Made by a program: the position numbers and the translations under genes. Of a DNA stretch of 64,000 nt, positions 1-7,996 are shown in pieces. The notes under the pieces are model-generated. The model did no database searches. It was not told the DNA's origin and saw only the letters and a list, made by a program, of their open reading frames with translations. Every line of letters starts with the position of its first letter. Position 1 is the first letter of the stretch. This DNA comes from Sphingomonas sp. BK345 (lineage in GTDB: Bacteria; Pseudomonadota; Alphaproteobacteria; Sphingomonadales; Sphingomonadaceae): NCBI RefSeq assembly GCF_014193845.1, contig NZ_JACHZX010000010.1, forward strand, positions 1 through 64,000, given 5' to 3'.

Positions 1-14
1 ACGCCGTGACACCA

Positions 15-44
15 CGTGCCGCGGGGTGGCCACCCCGCGGCACG
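15..44. terminator. 30-bp perfect palindrome, hairpin or terminator-like
   Basis: The two 15-base arms (15-29 and 30-44) are exact reverse complements with no loop base between them, starting CGTGCCGCGGGGTGG on the left arm. No T-run follows, so it is not a classical intrinsic terminator. It may end the transcript of a gene to the left of the window or form a cruciform. Seen directly; its role is inference. Confidence 0.5.
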
Positions 45-83
45 CTCTCCAGCTCCGACAGCCTACACCACAATCCTGAGAGA

Positions 84-176
84 CAATCCTGAACTTGTCT
101 CAGGATCCACCGTATCGCGAACACCTCCGCACCTGGGCGTTCGGACGGGTGATCCCGAGACAAGCTCAGGATGACG
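84..176. repeat. Inverted dispersed repeat, REP-like, copy 1
   Basis: Two halves in inverted orientation: about 84-111 (core ATCCTGAACTTGTCTCAGG) and about 147-176 (its near reverse complement, GATCCCGAGACAAGCTCAGG). A second element with the same halves lies at 7539-7635. It sits in the gap before the purN stop and could form a long stem in RNA. Such intergenic repeats are common in sphingomonad genomes (established knowledge); the pairing is seen in the sequence. Confidence 0.7.
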
Positions 177-228
177 CCAGAGGGGAGAGATGGTCGTTAT
201 CTCTCGCGGACGATCGCACCCACGCCGC

Positions 229-810
229 TCAATCCTCGCGCCACGCTCCCCCGCGCACGAAGCGCGCTAGCACCTCGGGGTAGAGCCGGTGCTCCGCTGC
301 CAGCACCCGTTCGGCGAGCGTATCGGGCGTGTCGCCAGGCTCGATCGGCACCTCCGCCTGTCCGAGCACCGCGCCGCCGTCGAGTTCCTCGGTGACGACG
401 TGGACCGAGCAGCCGGCGGCCGCGTCGCCCGCCGCGATCGCGCGCGCGTGCGTGTCGAGCCCCTTGTACTTGGGCAGCAGTGAGGGATGGATGTTGATGA
501 CCCTCCCGCGCCAGCGCGCGACGAACGCGTCGGACAGCAGGCGCATATAACCGGCCAGCGCGATCACCTCGACGCCCGCCTCGCGCAGCGCCGCGTCGAG
601 CGCCGCCTCATAGGCGGGCTTGCCGATCCCGCGCGGCGACAGCACGAAGGTTGCCAGCCCCTGCTCGCGCGCCCAGGCAACCCCCGCCGCCTCGGGCTTG
701 TCCGAGGCGACCAGCCCGATCATGTAAGCGTCGCCGGCCGCTGCCGCGAGCGAGCGCATGTTCGATCCGCGGCCCGACACCAGCACCGCTACCCGCACCG
801 GCATGCTCAT
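229..810 (-). CDS. purN: Phosphoribosylglycinamide formyltransferase
   Basis: PurN transfers a formyl group from 10-formyltetrahydrofolate to glycinamide ribonucleotide, the third step of cytosolic purine synthesis. The 193-residue product has the family's usual length. The phosphate-binding loop GRGSN is at residues 13-17, and the catalytic Asn-x-His block (INIHPSLLPKYKG) lies near residues 108-120, followed by the conserved HVVTEELDGG segment. The start ATG at 810 overlaps the purM stop in an ATGA, so the two genes are translationally coupled; a longer upstream reading frame is purM in another frame. Start and function are both well supported. Confidence 0.97.
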   Translation of the reverse strand: MSMPVRVAVLVSGRGSNMRSLAAAAGDAYMIGLVASDKPEAAGVAWAREQGLATFVLSPRGIGKPAYEAALDAALREAGVEVIALAGYMRLLSDAFVARWRGRVINIHPSLLPKYKGLDTHARAIAAGDAAAGCSVHVVTEELDGGAVLGQAEVPIEPGDTPDTLAERVLAAEHRLYPEVLARFVRGGAWRED

Positions 811-1898
811 GCGCGGTGGGTCGCGGTCCAGTCGGCGCGCGCGCTCCACGTTTCGATCGAGCCCGAGACGGTGCAGCCGCGCTCGCCCGCCTCGATCCGC
901 CCGATCGCATGGACCGTCTCGCCCGCGTCGCGGAGCGCCGCGGCGACCGCGTCCGCCTGATCTGCCGCGACCACCACCGCCATGCCGATGCCGCAGTTGA
1001 AGGTGCGCGCCATCTCCTCCGGCTCGATCGCACCCTGCGCCTGGAGGAAGGCCATCAGCCGCGGCTGCTCCCAGGCGGCGGCGTCGACCATCGCGTGCGT
1101 GCCGGCGGGCAGCACGCGCGGGATGTTCTCGAGCAGCCCACCGCCGGTGATATGCGCGAGGCCCTTGACCCGGTGTGCGCGCAGCAGCGGCAGCAGGCTC
1201 GCGACATAGATACGGGTCGGGACCATCAGGTGATCGACCAGCAGCTTGTCGGGATCGAACAAAGCCGGTCGGTCGAGCTTCCACGCCTTGTCGGCGGCGA
1301 GGCGGCGTACCAGCGAGAAGCCGTTGGAGTGGACGCCCGAGGAAGCGAGCCCGAGGATGACGTCGCCCGGCGCGATCGTCGTGCCGGTGAGCACGTCGCC
1401 GCGCTCGACCGCGCCGACGCAGAAGCCGGCGAGATCATAGTCGCCCTCGCCGTACATGCCCGGCATCTCCGCGGTCTCGCCGCCGATCAGCGCGCAGCCG
1501 GCGATACGGCAGCCCTCCGCGATCGAGGCGACGACTCGCTCCGCGACCACGGTATCGAGTCGGCCTGTCGCGTAATAGTCGAGGAAGAACAGCGGCTCGG
1601 CACCCTGAACGATCAGGTCGTTGGCGCACATCGCCACCAGGTCGATGCCGACGCCCTCGTGCCGCTGCCACTCGATCGCGAGCTTCAGCTTGGTGCCGAC
1701 CCCGTCATTGGCGGCGACCAGCAGCGGATCGGTGAAGCCCGCCGCGCGCAGGTCGAAGAAGCCGCCGAAGCCGCCCAGGTCGGCGTCGGCGCCGGCACGT
1801 CGCGTCGCGCGGGCCAGCGGCGCGATGGCGCGGACCAGCGCGTTGCCGGCGGCGATCGAGACCCCGGCCTGCTCGTAGGTGTAACCTTCGTTGCTCAT
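807..1898 (-). CDS. purM: Phosphoribosylformylglycinamidine cyclo-ligase (AIR synthetase)
   Basis: PurM closes the imidazole ring of aminoimidazole ribonucleotide using ATP, the fifth step of purine synthesis. The product has 363 residues, a little longer than the E. coli enzyme but normal for alphaproteobacteria. Recognisable blocks are the N-terminal YxxAGVSI, the ATP/Mg loop around NDGVGTKLKLA, GGETAEMPGMY in the middle and the late FNCGIGM block of the AIRS C-terminal domain. The start ATG at 1898 has no strong Shine-Dalgarno sequence but matches the family N terminus. It is first gene of a purM-purN operon and divergent from the gene at 1962 across only 63 bases. Confidence 0.97.
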   Translation of the reverse strand: MSNEGYTYEQAGVSIAAGNALVRAIAPLARATRRAGADADLGGFGGFFDLRAAGFTDPLLVAANDGVGTKLKLAIEWQRHEGVGIDLVAMCANDLIVQGAEPLFFLDYYATGRLDTVVAERVVASIAEGCRIAGCALIGGETAEMPGMYGEGDYDLAGFCVGAVERGDVLTGTTIAPGDVILGLASSGVHSNGFSLVRRLAADKAWKLDRPALFDPDKLLVDHLMVPTRIYVASLLPLLRAHRVKGLAHITGGGLLENIPRVLPAGTHAMVDAAAWEQPRLMAFLQAQGAIEPEEMARTFNCGIGMAVVVAADQADAVAAALRDAGETVHAIGRIEAGERGCTVSGSIETWSARADWTATHRA

Positions 1899-1961
1899 GG
1901 CGACGCGCCTAGCCACATCGCGCTTGGATTTCCACGCCTGCTTCGCCAAAAGACGCGCGAC

Positions 1962-3206
1962 ATGCGACGCCTCCCCGCCATCATCGCCGCCGTGGCCGCG
2001 AGCGCGCTCGGCGCCGCCGCGGTCGTCGCGCAGATCGAGGGCGGCGACCGCGGCGTCGCCGCCGTGGACAGCTCGGACGATTTCGAGGTCAGCGGCGTGC
2101 GCGTCGACGTCTCGGGACCCAACGCCGAGGCGGCGCGGCTCGCCGGCTGGCGCGAGGCGCAGCGCAAGGGCTTCACCCAGCTCGCGCAGCGGCTCGGCGC
2201 GGGCGAGCGGACGCTGCCCGACGGCGCGCTCGACTCGATCGTGTCGAGCATCGTCGTCGAGCAGGAGCAGATCGGACCCAACCGCTATATCGCGCGGCTC
2301 GGCCTGCTGTTCGATCGCGCGCGCACCGCCGCGCTGCTCGGCGTGTCGGCCTATGTCGAGCGTTCGCCGCCCTTCGTCGTCGTGCCGGTGCAATGGGCGA
2401 CCGGGGTCGGCACCGCGTTCGAGCAGCGTACGCTGTGGCAGGAAGCATGGGCGCGCTTCCGCACCGGCGGCAGCACGATCGACTATGTCCGGCCGAGCGG
2501 CACGGGGCCCGACCCGCTGCTGCTCAACGTCGGCGAGACGCAGCGCCCCGACCGCGGCTGGTGGCGCGCCGTGCTCGACCAATATGGCGCCAGCGACGTG
2601 CTGATGCCGACCGCGCGGCTGACGCGGCAGTGGCCGGGCGGCCCGGTGGTGGGCAGTTTCGAGGCGCGCTACGGACCCGATCATCGCCTGCTGCGTGGCT
2701 TCACGCTGCGCGTCGGCAGCGCGCGCGGCATCCCGGCGCTGCTCGACGAGGCGGTGAGGCGACTCGACTCGATCTACCAGGAGGCGTTGCGCGGCGGCGC
2801 GCTCGACCCGGACAGCGGCCTCAATCCGATCATGCCGGAGGCGACGCCGACGCCGATCGATCTCACCGACGCCTTCGCCGACCTCACCGCGTCGACGGCG
2901 ATCACCAGCAGCATCACGGTGCAGTTCGACACGCCTGACGCGGGCGCGGTGACCGGCACCGAGGGCGCGCTGCGCGGCGTGCCCGGCGTAAGCTCGGCGG
3001 CGACGACCAGCCTCGCGCTCGGCGGCGTTTCGCTGATGGCGGTGAGCTACGCGGGCACGCCCGAGGCCTTCCGCGCGGCGATGGAGGCGCGCGGCTGGCA
3101 GGTGTTCGGCACCGGCACGACGCTGCGGATCCGGCGCGCGCCGCCTGGCGCCACGCCCGCGGCGCCCGCTCCTGCCGCGGCGCCGCCGCGCGGTCCGGCG
3201 GGATGA
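1962..3206 (+). CDS. DUF2066-like secreted protein with C-terminal HMA-like fold
   Basis: A 414-residue protein with an N-terminal signal peptide (hydrophobic residues about 5-24, AAVVAQ cleavage region). The middle resembles the DUF2066 family of exported proteins. The last 100 residues, before a Pro/Ala-rich tail, have the beta-alpha-beta pattern of a heavy-metal-associated domain, but I see no cysteine anywhere, so a metal-binding CxxC is absent. It is the first gene of a chain with hda, ppk and ppx, overlapping hda by ATGA. Function unknown; the conserved position before hda in sphingomonads is a recollection, not checked here. Confidence 0.8.
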   Translation: MRRLPAIIAAVAASALGAAAVVAQIEGGDRGVAAVDSSDDFEVSGVRVDVSGPNAEAARLAGWREAQRKGFTQLAQRLGAGERTLPDGALDSIVSSIVVEQEQIGPNRYIARLGLLFDRARTAALLGVSAYVERSPPFVVVPVQWATGVGTAFEQRTLWQEAWARFRTGGSTIDYVRPSGTGPDPLLLNVGETQRPDRGWWRAVLDQYGASDVLMPTARLTRQWPGGPVVGSFEARYGPDHRLLRGFTLRVGSARGIPALLDEAVRRLDSIYQEALRGGALDPDSGLNPIMPEATPTPIDLTDAFADLTASTAITSSITVQFDTPDAGAVTGTEGALRGVPGVSSAATTSLALGGVSLMAVSYAGTPEAFRAAMEARGWQVFGTGTTLRIRRAPPGATPAAPAPAAAPPRGPAG

Positions 3207-3823
3207 GCCAGTTCGCGCTGCCGCTGGCGTTGCCCATCGACGCGCGCGACGCCGAGTTCCTCGTCACCGACTCCAACGCGGCCGCGGTGCGGCTGCTCGA
3301 TCACTGGGCCACCTGGCCGGTGCGCACCGCGATCATCGCCGGCCCGCCGCGCTCGGGGCGCACGCTGCTGGGGCAGATCTTCGCGGCGCGCTCGGGTGGG
3401 AACCTCATCGACGATGCCGAGACCCGCGACGAGGAGGCGCTGTTCCACGCCTGGAACCGGGCGCAGGATGAACACCGCCCCTTGCTGCTGCTCGCCGCGG
3501 CACTGCCGCCGGACTGGGCGATCGCGCTGCCCGACCTGCGCACGCGCCTCGCCGCCAGCCCGGCGGCGACGATCGGCGCGCCCGACGACGCGCTGGTGCG
3601 CGCGCTGATCGAGCGTGGCTTCGCGCGCCGTCACCTCGACGCGCGGCCCGAGTTGATCGCCTGGCTCGCCGCCCGGGTCGAGCGGAGTCATGCCGCTGTC
3701 ATCGATGCTATAGAGAGACTGGACCGCGCCGCATTGGCGGGTCGGCGCCGACTGTCGATCCCGCTGGCGCGCGAAACCCTCCAGCCCGACGCGGCGTTCA
3801 CCGCGCAGAGCGACCAGTCATGA
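3203..3823 (+). CDS. hdaA: HdaA-type DnaA-related protein
   Basis: This 206-residue DnaA-like AAA+ protein is expected to work with the sliding clamp to promote ATP hydrolysis by DnaA after initiation. The extreme N terminus (QFALPL, residues 3-8) fits the clamp-binding motif of Hda. The Walker A loop reads GPPRSGRT (47-54), with Arg where Lys is normal, and a short Walker B-like NLIDDAE follows. There is no DNA-binding domain IV of DnaA. The gene overlaps its neighbours by ATGA on both sides, so it is co-translated with ppk. Function by family and context; the Walker change raises the question of whether it hydrolyses ATP itself. Confidence 0.85.
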   Translation: MSQFALPLALPIDARDAEFLVTDSNAAAVRLLDHWATWPVRTAIIAGPPRSGRTLLGQIFAARSGGNLIDDAETRDEEALFHAWNRAQDEHRPLLLLAAALPPDWAIALPDLRTRLAASPAATIGAPDDALVRALIERGFARRHLDARPELIAWLAARVERSHAAVIDAIERLDRAALAGRRRLSIPLARETLQPDAAFTAQSDQS

Positions 3824-6000
3824 CCCGACCCACCACCATCGCCCGCATCGACGCCGAGGACGTGCTCGACGATCCGTTCGTTGATCGCGACGGCGGGCGC
3901 TACTTCAACCGTGAGCTGTCGTGGCTGTCGTTCAACCGTCGCGTGCTCGACGAGGCCTGCAACCGCGCGCATCCGCTGCTCGAGCGCCTCCGCTTCCTCG
4001 CCATCTCGGGCGCCAACCTCGACGAATTCTTCATGGTGCGCGTCGCCGGACTGAAGGGGCAGCAGCTCCAGGACGTCGAGGCGCGCTCGGCCGACGGGCT
4101 CACCCCTGGCCAGCAACTCGCCGCGATCGTCGAAGAGGCCGACTCGCTGATGGCGAGCCAGCAGGCTGTGTGGAGCGACATCCGCGCCGAGCTCGCGGAG
4201 GCCGGTATATCGGTGCTCGGCAGCCACGCGCTCGCCACCGCGCTCGACGCCGAGCAGCATGCCTGGCTCCAGACGCATTTCCACGAGCAGCTTTTCCCGG
4301 TGATCACGCCGCAGGCGCTCGACCCGGCGCACCCGTTCCCGTTCCTTCCCAATCGCGGCATGGCGGTGATGTTCGACCTGGTGCGCCGCTCGGACCAGGA
4401 GCCGATCCGCGAGCTGGTCATGCTGCCTCCGGGCATGCCGCGCTTCGTCCGCGTGCCGGGCGAGGGCGCGCGCTACGTCGCCACCGAGTCGATCCTCAAG
4501 CGCTTCGCGCCCGCGCTCTTCCCCGGCTACGACGTGCTCGGCGCGGCGGAGTTCCGGCTGCTGCGCGACAGCGATATCGAGATCGAGGAGGAGGCCGAGG
4601 ACCTCGTTCGCTACTTCGCCAACGCGATCAAGCGCCGGCGCCGCGGCCGCGTGATCCGTCTTGAGCTGGAGACCGGCATGCCCGACACGCTCGCCGCGGT
4701 GCTGCGCGACGAGCTCGGCGGCGCGGACGCGATCGTCACCGAGACCGGGTCGTTTCTCGGCATCGGCGACCTGTCGTTGCTCGCCGACGAGGATCGGCCC
4801 GACCTCAAGTTCGTCCCGTTCGCGCCGCGCTTCCCCGAGCGAATCCGCGAGTTCGGCGGCGACTGTTTCGCCGCGATCCGCTCGAAGGACATCGTCGTCC
4901 ACCACCCGTACGAGACGTTCGACGTGGTGCTGGCCTTCCTCAAGCAGGCGGCGAACGACCCGGACGTGGTCGCGATCAAGCAGACGCTGTACCGCGCGGG
5001 CAAGCAGTCGGCGGTGATCAGCGCGCTGATCGCGGCGGCCGAGGCGGGCAAGTCGGTCACCGCGGTGGTGGAGCTGAAGGCACGCTTCGACGAGGAGCAG
5101 AACCTGCAATGGGCCAGTGCGCTGGAGCGCGCCGGCGTGCAGGTGGTCTACGGCTTCATCGACTGGAAGACGCACGCCAAGGTGGCGATGGTGGTGCGAC
5201 GCGAGAACGGCAAGTTCCGCACCTACTGCCATTTCGGCACCGGCAACTACCATCCGGTGACCGCGCGGATCTACACCGACCTCAGCTTCTTCACCGCCGA
5301 CCCGCGGGTAGGGCGCGACGCGGCACGGCTGTTCAACTACATTACCGGCTATGTCGAGCCGGGGGACATGGAGAAGGTCGTGCTCAGCCCGCGTAGCCTG
5401 CGCGAGCGGCTGATGCAGGACATCGACCGCGAGATCGCGCATGCGCGCGCCGGCCGCCCGGCCGCGGTCTGGGCCAAGATGAACTCGCTGGTCGATCCCA
5501 CGATCATCGAGAAGCTCTACGAGGCGAGCAACGCCGGGGTGGAGATCGACCTGATCGTCCGGGGCATCTGCTGCCTGAAGCCGCGCGTGCCCGGCATGTC
5601 CGAGAACATCCGCGTCAAGTCGGTGGTCGGCCGCTTTCTCGAGCACAGCCGCATCGCCGCCTTCGGCAACGGCGCCGCGCTCCCCAACGACGATGCGCTG
5701 GTCTATATCTCGTCCGCGGACTGGATGCCGCGCAACTTCGATCGCCGTGTCGAGTATCTGCTGCCGATCGATAATGAGACGGTGCATGATCAGGTGCTCG
5801 ACCAAGTGATGGTTGCTAACCTCATCGACAATGAGCAGAGCTGGGAACTCCAGTCCGACGGCAGCTACGTGCGCGTCGAACCGGGGGACAAGCCGTTCAA
5901 CCTCCACCGCTATTTCATGGTGAATCCGTCGCTGTCGGGGCGCGGGGCGGCGCTCGACGGTGACGAGGTGCCGGTGCTGTCGCTGAGGCGGCGGCGTTGA
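3820..6000 (+). CDS. ppk: Polyphosphate kinase 1
   Basis: PPK1 reversibly moves the terminal phosphate of ATP onto polyphosphate. At 726 residues it has the full four-domain length: N-terminal helical domain (FNRELSWLSFN near residue 30), head domain, and two phospholipase-D-like catalytic domains. The autophosphorylated histidine is His452 in WKTHAK, followed by the conserved HFGTGNYHP block. Stop overlaps the TTG start of ppx, placing synthesis and hydrolysis of polyphosphate in one transcript. No anomalies seen. Confidence 0.97.
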   Translation: MTRPTTIARIDAEDVLDDPFVDRDGGRYFNRELSWLSFNRRVLDEACNRAHPLLERLRFLAISGANLDEFFMVRVAGLKGQQLQDVEARSADGLTPGQQLAAIVEEADSLMASQQAVWSDIRAELAEAGISVLGSHALATALDAEQHAWLQTHFHEQLFPVITPQALDPAHPFPFLPNRGMAVMFDLVRRSDQEPIRELVMLPPGMPRFVRVPGEGARYVATESILKRFAPALFPGYDVLGAAEFRLLRDSDIEIEEEAEDLVRYFANAIKRRRRGRVIRLELETGMPDTLAAVLRDELGGADAIVTETGSFLGIGDLSLLADEDRPDLKFVPFAPRFPERIREFGGDCFAAIRSKDIVVHHPYETFDVVLAFLKQAANDPDVVAIKQTLYRAGKQSAVISALIAAAEAGKSVTAVVELKARFDEEQNLQWASALERAGVQVVYGFIDWKTHAKVAMVVRRENGKFRTYCHFGTGNYHPVTARIYTDLSFFTADPRVGRDAARLFNYITGYVEPGDMEKVVLSPRSLRERLMQDIDREIAHARAGRPAAVWAKMNSLVDPTIIEKLYEASNAGVEIDLIVRGICCLKPRVPGMSENIRVKSVVGRFLEHSRIAAFGNGAALPNDDALVYISSADWMPRNFDRRVEYLLPIDNETVHDQVLDQVMVANLIDNEQSWELQSDGSYVRVEPGDKPFNLHRYFMVNPSLSGRGAALDGDEVPVLSLRRRR

Positions 6001-7496
6001 GACTGTTGCCGTCGCGCCGGGTGCGGCGCACGCCGGCAGGCGGAGGCGACGAGCCGCCACGCACCGCGATCATCGACATCGGCTCCAACTCGATCCGCCT
6101 CGTGGTCTATCAGGGACCGCCGCGGCTGCCCTCGATCCTGTTCAACGAGAAGGTCCTCGCCGGCCTCGGGCGCAGCCTGGCGCAGTCGGGCGCGATCGAC
6201 GCGCCGGCGATGGCGACCGCGCGCACCGCGCTCCAGCGCTTCGCCGGGCTGGCGCGCGAGATGGAGGTCACTCGGCTGCGCACCGTGGCGACCGCGGCGG
6301 TGCGTGACGCGGCGAACGGCGACGAACTGATCGCGGTCGCCGAGGCGGCGGGCCTCACTGTCGAGACGCTCCCCGGCGAGAAGGAGGCGGAGGCGGCGGG
6401 TCTGGGTGTGCTGTCGGGAATCCCCGATGCTGACGGGATCGTCGGTGACCTGGGCGGCGGCAGCCTCGAGCTGGTCCGCGTGCGCGGCGGCGCGCTGCAC
6501 GAGCGCGCCTCCTTCCCGCTCGGGGTGCTAAGGATCGGTGCGCTGCGCGGGACGGGGCAGCTCGACAAGAAAGTCGGAGCGCTGCTCGCGGCGGGCGGCT
6601 GGAGCGGGGCCGGGCGCGACGTGCCGCTGTACCTGGTGGGCGGCTCGTGGCGCGCGCTGGCGCGGCTGGACATGGTCGTGACCCATTATCCACTTCCCGT
6701 CATCCACCAATATGCCATGTCGGCGGATACGGTCGCGCGGCTGCGGCGCACGCTGGCGCACGTCAACAAGGCGCGGTTGCGTGAGATACCCGGCATCTCG
6801 GGCGGTCGCGTGCCGACGCTCAGCGACGCCGCCGCGCTGCTCGCCGCGGTGCTGCGGCATCTCGGCAGCACGCGGACGATCGTCTCGGCCTATGGACTGC
6901 GCGAGGGGTTGCTCTACGACGAGCTCAGCGCCGAGGAACGCGCGCTCGATCCCTTGGTGGTGGCGACGCGCGACGAGGGGCGCGTGAGCGGGCGCTTCAT
7001 CGAGCACGGCGACCTGCTCGATGCCTGGATCGCGCCGCTGTTCGCCGACGAGGACGCGGGCGATGCGCGGCTGCGCACCGCGGCCTGCCACCTCGCAGAC
7101 GTAGGCTGGCGGGCCAACCCCGACTTCCGCGCCGAACGCGGGCTGGAGATCGCACTTCACGGCAATTGGGTCGGGATCGACGCGCGCGGCCGCGCGATGC
7201 TGGGCCAGGCGCTGTGGACCGGCATGGGCGGCGCCGTCACGCCGCCGCCTCCGCTGACCTTGCTCGCGGACGAGCCGTCACTGAAGCGCGCGGCGGCGTG
7301 GGGCACCGCGATGCGGCTGGGACAGCGGCTCAGCGGTGGCGTGGCGGGGCCGCTGGGGCGCTCGTCGCTGCGCGTAGAGGCGGGGGAGCTGGTGGTGACG
7401 CTGTCGGGCGACGACGCCGCGCTGTACGGTGAGACGGTGCATAAGCGGCACAAGGCGCTGGCGCAGGCGCTGGGATTGCAGCCGCGACTGGGATGA
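5997..7496 (+). CDS. ppx: Ppx/GppA family exopolyphosphatase
   Basis: A 499-residue phosphatase of the actin/HSP70 fold that removes terminal phosphates from polyphosphate or pppGpp. The phosphate-1 loop IIDIGSNSIRLVVY lies near residue 24 and the phosphate-2 loop GDLGGGSLEL near residue 150. A long C-terminal HD-like helical region follows. The start used is TTG at 5997, in a TTGA overlap with the ppk stop; the extra Arg-rich N-terminal 20 residues are weakly supported and translation could begin slightly later. Ppx and GppA activities cannot be separated by reading; linkage to ppk favours polyphosphate. Confidence 0.93.
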   Translation: MRLLPSRRVRRTPAGGGDEPPRTAIIDIGSNSIRLVVYQGPPRLPSILFNEKVLAGLGRSLAQSGAIDAPAMATARTALQRFAGLAREMEVTRLRTVATAAVRDAANGDELIAVAEAAGLTVETLPGEKEAEAAGLGVLSGIPDADGIVGDLGGGSLELVRVRGGALHERASFPLGVLRIGALRGTGQLDKKVGALLAAGGWSGAGRDVPLYLVGGSWRALARLDMVVTHYPLPVIHQYAMSADTVARLRRTLAHVNKARLREIPGISGGRVPTLSDAAALLAAVLRHLGSTRTIVSAYGLREGLLYDELSAEERALDPLVVATRDEGRVSGRFIEHGDLLDAWIAPLFADEDAGDARLRTAACHLADVGWRANPDFRAERGLEIALHGNWVGIDARGRAMLGQALWTGMGGAVTPPPPLTLLADEPSLKRAAAWGTAMRLGQRLSGGVAGPLGRSSLRVEAGELVVTLSGDDAALYGETVHKRHKALAQALGLQPRLG

Positions 7497-7538
7497 GGAA
7501 GGCTGAGGTCGGCGTGCGCCGCCTTCACCACCCACCAG

Positions 7539-7635
7539 CGTCATCCTGAACTCGTTTCAGGATCCACCCATCCGCAAACGCAGCGGCCACCAAAAGTGCG
7601 GCACGGTGGATCCCGGACCAAGTCCGGGATGACGG
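7539..7635. repeat. Inverted dispersed repeat, REP-like, copy 2
   Basis: The left half at about 7539-7568 has core TCATCCTGAACTCGTTTCAG; the right half at about 7605-7635 is an inverted relative with core GGATCCCGGACCAAGTCCGG. It belongs to the same family as 84-176. It fills the gap between the convergent ppx and I78 genes, where it may also serve as a transcript end. Confidence 0.7.
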
Positions 7636-7684
7636 CAGTAGGGGAGGGGCGGGACGTCAACGATTACCCCGCAGGCCTCAGGCC

Positions 7685-7996
7685 TCAGCCGCAGCTCAGC
7701 TTGACGATCGTCCCGCGCGCGTCCGTCTCCACGTTCAGCCGGTCGGCGCGATAGTCCATCGTCAGCGCGTCGCCGGTGGCATAGCGCCGCACCGTGCGCG
7801 CGCTGCTCAGCCGCTGCGCCTCCGCCACCGAGGCGTCCGCCTGGCGCCCGACCAGCGCCGCCGCGACGCCGGCGTCGCAGCGCGTGCCCGGTGCCTCAGC
7901 GCCCGCGGCCGGCGTCGCAGCGACCGGCGCCGCCATCTTGGGCGCACAGCCCGCCAGCACGATCAGCACGACGGACGCGACCGCCGCCCGGCTCAC
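7685..7996 (-). CDS. I78-family peptidase inhibitor lipoprotein
   Basis: A 103-residue protein. The N terminus is a lipoprotein signal (VVLIVLAGC lipobox, Cys near residue 17), followed by an Ala/Pro linker and an I78 inhibitor-like domain with TMDYRADRLNV and the terminal ISCG-type end (KLSCG). Members are periplasmic or membrane-attached and thought to inhibit serine peptidases. The GTG start at 7996 overlaps the rnd stop (GTGA), so it is the second gene of an rnd operon. Family call from the DYRxDRLN signature; the target is unknown. Confidence 0.85.
   Translation of the reverse strand: MSRAAVASVVLIVLAGCAPKMAAPVAATPAAGAEAPGTRCDAGVAAALVGRQADASVAEAQRLSSARTVRRYATGDALTMDYRADRLNVETDARGTIVKLSCG

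Noticed and set aside
651..1961. A long plus-strand frame before the DUF2066-like gene
   Set aside because: It lies antisense to purM; the signal peptide and family N terminus start only at 1962.
3688..6060. A 790-codon open frame antisense to ppk
   Set aside because: In high-GC DNA the strand opposite a real gene often lacks stops. The product is Arg/His/Val-rich with no domain, while ppk is unmistakable.
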